Positions 62,168-64,000 of a stretch of DNA of 64,000 nucleotides are shown here, one piece after another. The position numbers and the translations under genes were made by a program. Each line of letters starts with the position of its first letter. Position 1 is the first letter of the stretch. The notes under the pieces are model-generated. The model had not been told where the DNA came from. It made no database searches and saw only the letters and a program-made list of their open reading frames with translations. This stretch comes from Acinetobacter baylyi DSM 14961 = CIP 107474 (GTDB taxonomy: Bacteria; Pseudomonadota; Gammaproteobacteria; Pseudomonadales; Moraxellaceae): contig NZ_KB849623.1 of assembly GCF_000368685.1 (NCBI RefSeq), positions 310,001-374,000 of the forward strand, read 5' to 3'.

Positions 62168-63364
62168 TTAGAAGTTGGATTCTTCACGATCAGGATTAAT
62201 CTCCTGAGTCGAGGCATCTATTCGCAAAATCAAACTAATCATCGCTGCACACATCATTAATGATGTTCCACCATAACTAATGAATGGCAAAGTCAAACCT
62301 TTGGTTGGCATGAGCCCCATGTTCATACCTGCATTTACAATAATCTGGAGCAGAAAAATGATACTAATACCGTACGCCAGATAACCTGCACGCAAGAAAT
62401 TATGCTTTAAGGCACGATGTCCAATCTTGATACAACAAGCCAGCATAATAAACGATAAACCGATAACAATCGAAATACCGACGAAGCCAAACTCCTCACC
62501 CAATACAGCCAACATAAAGTCGGTATGCGCTTCGGGTAAATACGAGAGTTTTTGAACACTGTGACCTAAACCTGTGCCAAACCATTCACCTCGCCCAAAG
62601 GCCATCAGGGCATTGGAAAGCTGATAACCTGTGCCTAACGGATCTGCCCATGGATTGGTGAAAGACATTGCCCGTGCCAAACGATAAGGCTCAAACAGGA
62701 TCAGGAAACCAATTCCCATCACCACTGCACCTAACATAATCGCAAATTGAGTGGGTGGTGCACCCGCCAGAAAAAAGATCCCGACCATCATCAGGACGAT
62801 TACCACAGTAGCACCTAAATCTGGTTCTGCAATGATCAGCCCGACAGTAATCGCCATCACACCACTCAACCGTACCAGCCCTTTCCAGTGTGTCCGTACT
62901 TCTTTGGCACGCCGTACAACATAGTCGGCAGTAAAAATCGCCATCATCACTTTGGCAACTTCTGTCGGCTGCAAGGTAAATCCAGCCAGACGAATCCAGC
63001 GCCGTGAACCGTTCACTTCTGTTCCAATGACCAATACTGCAAGCAAGAGCAAAATGGTGATCAACCAAAATGAGAATGTATTTTTAAACCAGACATTCAA
63101 CGGAACCTTATACACCAGATAAGCCACGATTGCCGCGGTCGCAATTGAAATTGCATGTCGCACCACGTAATGAAACGGATTTTCATGCATATACTCGGCA
63201 TACGGCATAGACGCCGAAGCGACCATGACTGAACCAATACAGAGTAAACATACGACACAGAAAACCAAGACATTTCGGGCTGTCATTTCTGCGGGCAGGC
63301 GTGGCATCCAGCGTTCATAAAACTGATTAATCTTGGTTATGGTTGTCTGAGCAAAGCCAGCCAT
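62168..63364 (-). CDS. ftsW: Peptidoglycan glycosyltransferase FtsW
   Basis: 398 residues with ten or so membrane helices, SEDS family. Polymerises lipid II at the division septum with FtsI. Seen: VVCLLCIGSVMVASASMPYA, GSRRWIRLAGFTLQPTEVAK (catalytic region Asp/Glu further on), NPWADPLGTGYQLSNALMAF, RGEWFGTGLGHSVQKLSYLP and PEAHTDFMLAVLGEEFGFVG. ATG at 63364 has AAGGA seven bases upstream; the GTG before it is too close. It follows murD by 25 bases, in a mur/fts cluster. Confidence 0.96.
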   Translation of the reverse strand: MAGFAQTTITKINQFYERWMPRLPAEMTARNVLVFCVVCLLCIGSVMVASASMPYAEYMHENPFHYVVRHAISIATAAIVAYLVYKVPLNVWFKNTFSFWLITILLLLAVLVIGTEVNGSRRWIRLAGFTLQPTEVAKVMMAIFTADYVVRRAKEVRTHWKGLVRLSGVMAITVGLIIAEPDLGATVVIVLMMVGIFFLAGAPPTQFAIMLGAVVMGIGFLILFEPYRLARAMSFTNPWADPLGTGYQLSNALMAFGRGEWFGTGLGHSVQKLSYLPEAHTDFMLAVLGEEFGFVGISIVIGLSFIMLACCIKIGHRALKHNFLRAGYLAYGISIIFLLQIIVNAGMNMGLMPTKGLTLPFISYGGTSLMMCAAMISLILRIDASTQEINPDREESNF

Positions 63365-63388
63365 CACATTTTCCTTCTCATTTTTGTT

Positions 63389-64000
<612 letters not shown>

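Overview
The window is about 64 kb of chromosome from a gamma-proteobacterium, almost certainly an Acinetobacter. The evidence is the moderately AT-rich sequence, the RpoB and RpoC sequences (with RpoC starting at TTG), the arrangement tRNA-Thr/Tyr/Gly/Thr-tuf-tRNA-Trp-secE-nusG-rplKAJL-rpoBC, a gspN-gspC-gspD secretion cluster separated from other gsp genes, and the order argH/algZ-algR-hemC-hemD-hemX-hemY. I cannot fix the species. No prophage, complete insertion sequence, CRISPR array or resistance island is visible; most of the window is core genome with short accessory stretches between.

Layout. 1-3.2 kb: the start of uvrC, a histidine-rich protein with a cysteine-peptidase-like C-terminus, lpxO, and a lipoprotein. 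3.4-6.8 kb: the fadBA fatty-acid oxidation operon. 6.8-10.5 kb: small envelope proteins, a FrnE-type DsbA oxidoreductase and a possible small RNA. 10.7-16.7 kb: an accessory-looking segment in which two related outer-membrane-barrel-like proteins flank a LysR regulator, a dicarboxylate/amino-acid symporter and an Asp/Glu racemase; twin operator-like motifs lie between the racemase and the second barrel gene. 16.8-23.7 kb: htpG with a sigma-32-like promoter, an LprI-like protein, ompW, a Na+/H+ antiporter-family protein, a hydrolase, a hotdog protein and a glycine-zipper lipoprotein.

23.9-38.1 kb (minus strand): the translation/transcription block, with five tRNA genes, tuf, secE, nusG, four ribosomal protein genes and rpoBC. 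Strong hairpins lie in the rplL-rpoB gap and before rplJ. 38.2-45.2 kb: trpE, gph, an FHA protein and gspDCN. 45.3-52.1 kb: an H-NS-type protein with large palindromes upstream, a thioesterase, the hemCDXY heme-precursor genes and the algZR-type two-component pair. The start codon of algZ overlaps the first codons of the divergent argH.

52.1-64 kb: argH-yggX, a 0.65 kb gene-free region with a candidate small RNA, phoU (TTG start), a TolC-family protein, a TPP riboswitch controlling thiC, nudF-cpdA, dksA-gluQ, then ftsW and murD at the edge. Several starts were set by Shine-Dalgarno spacing rather than by the longest frame (rpoC, phoU, dksA, algZ and others); this is explained in each entry.
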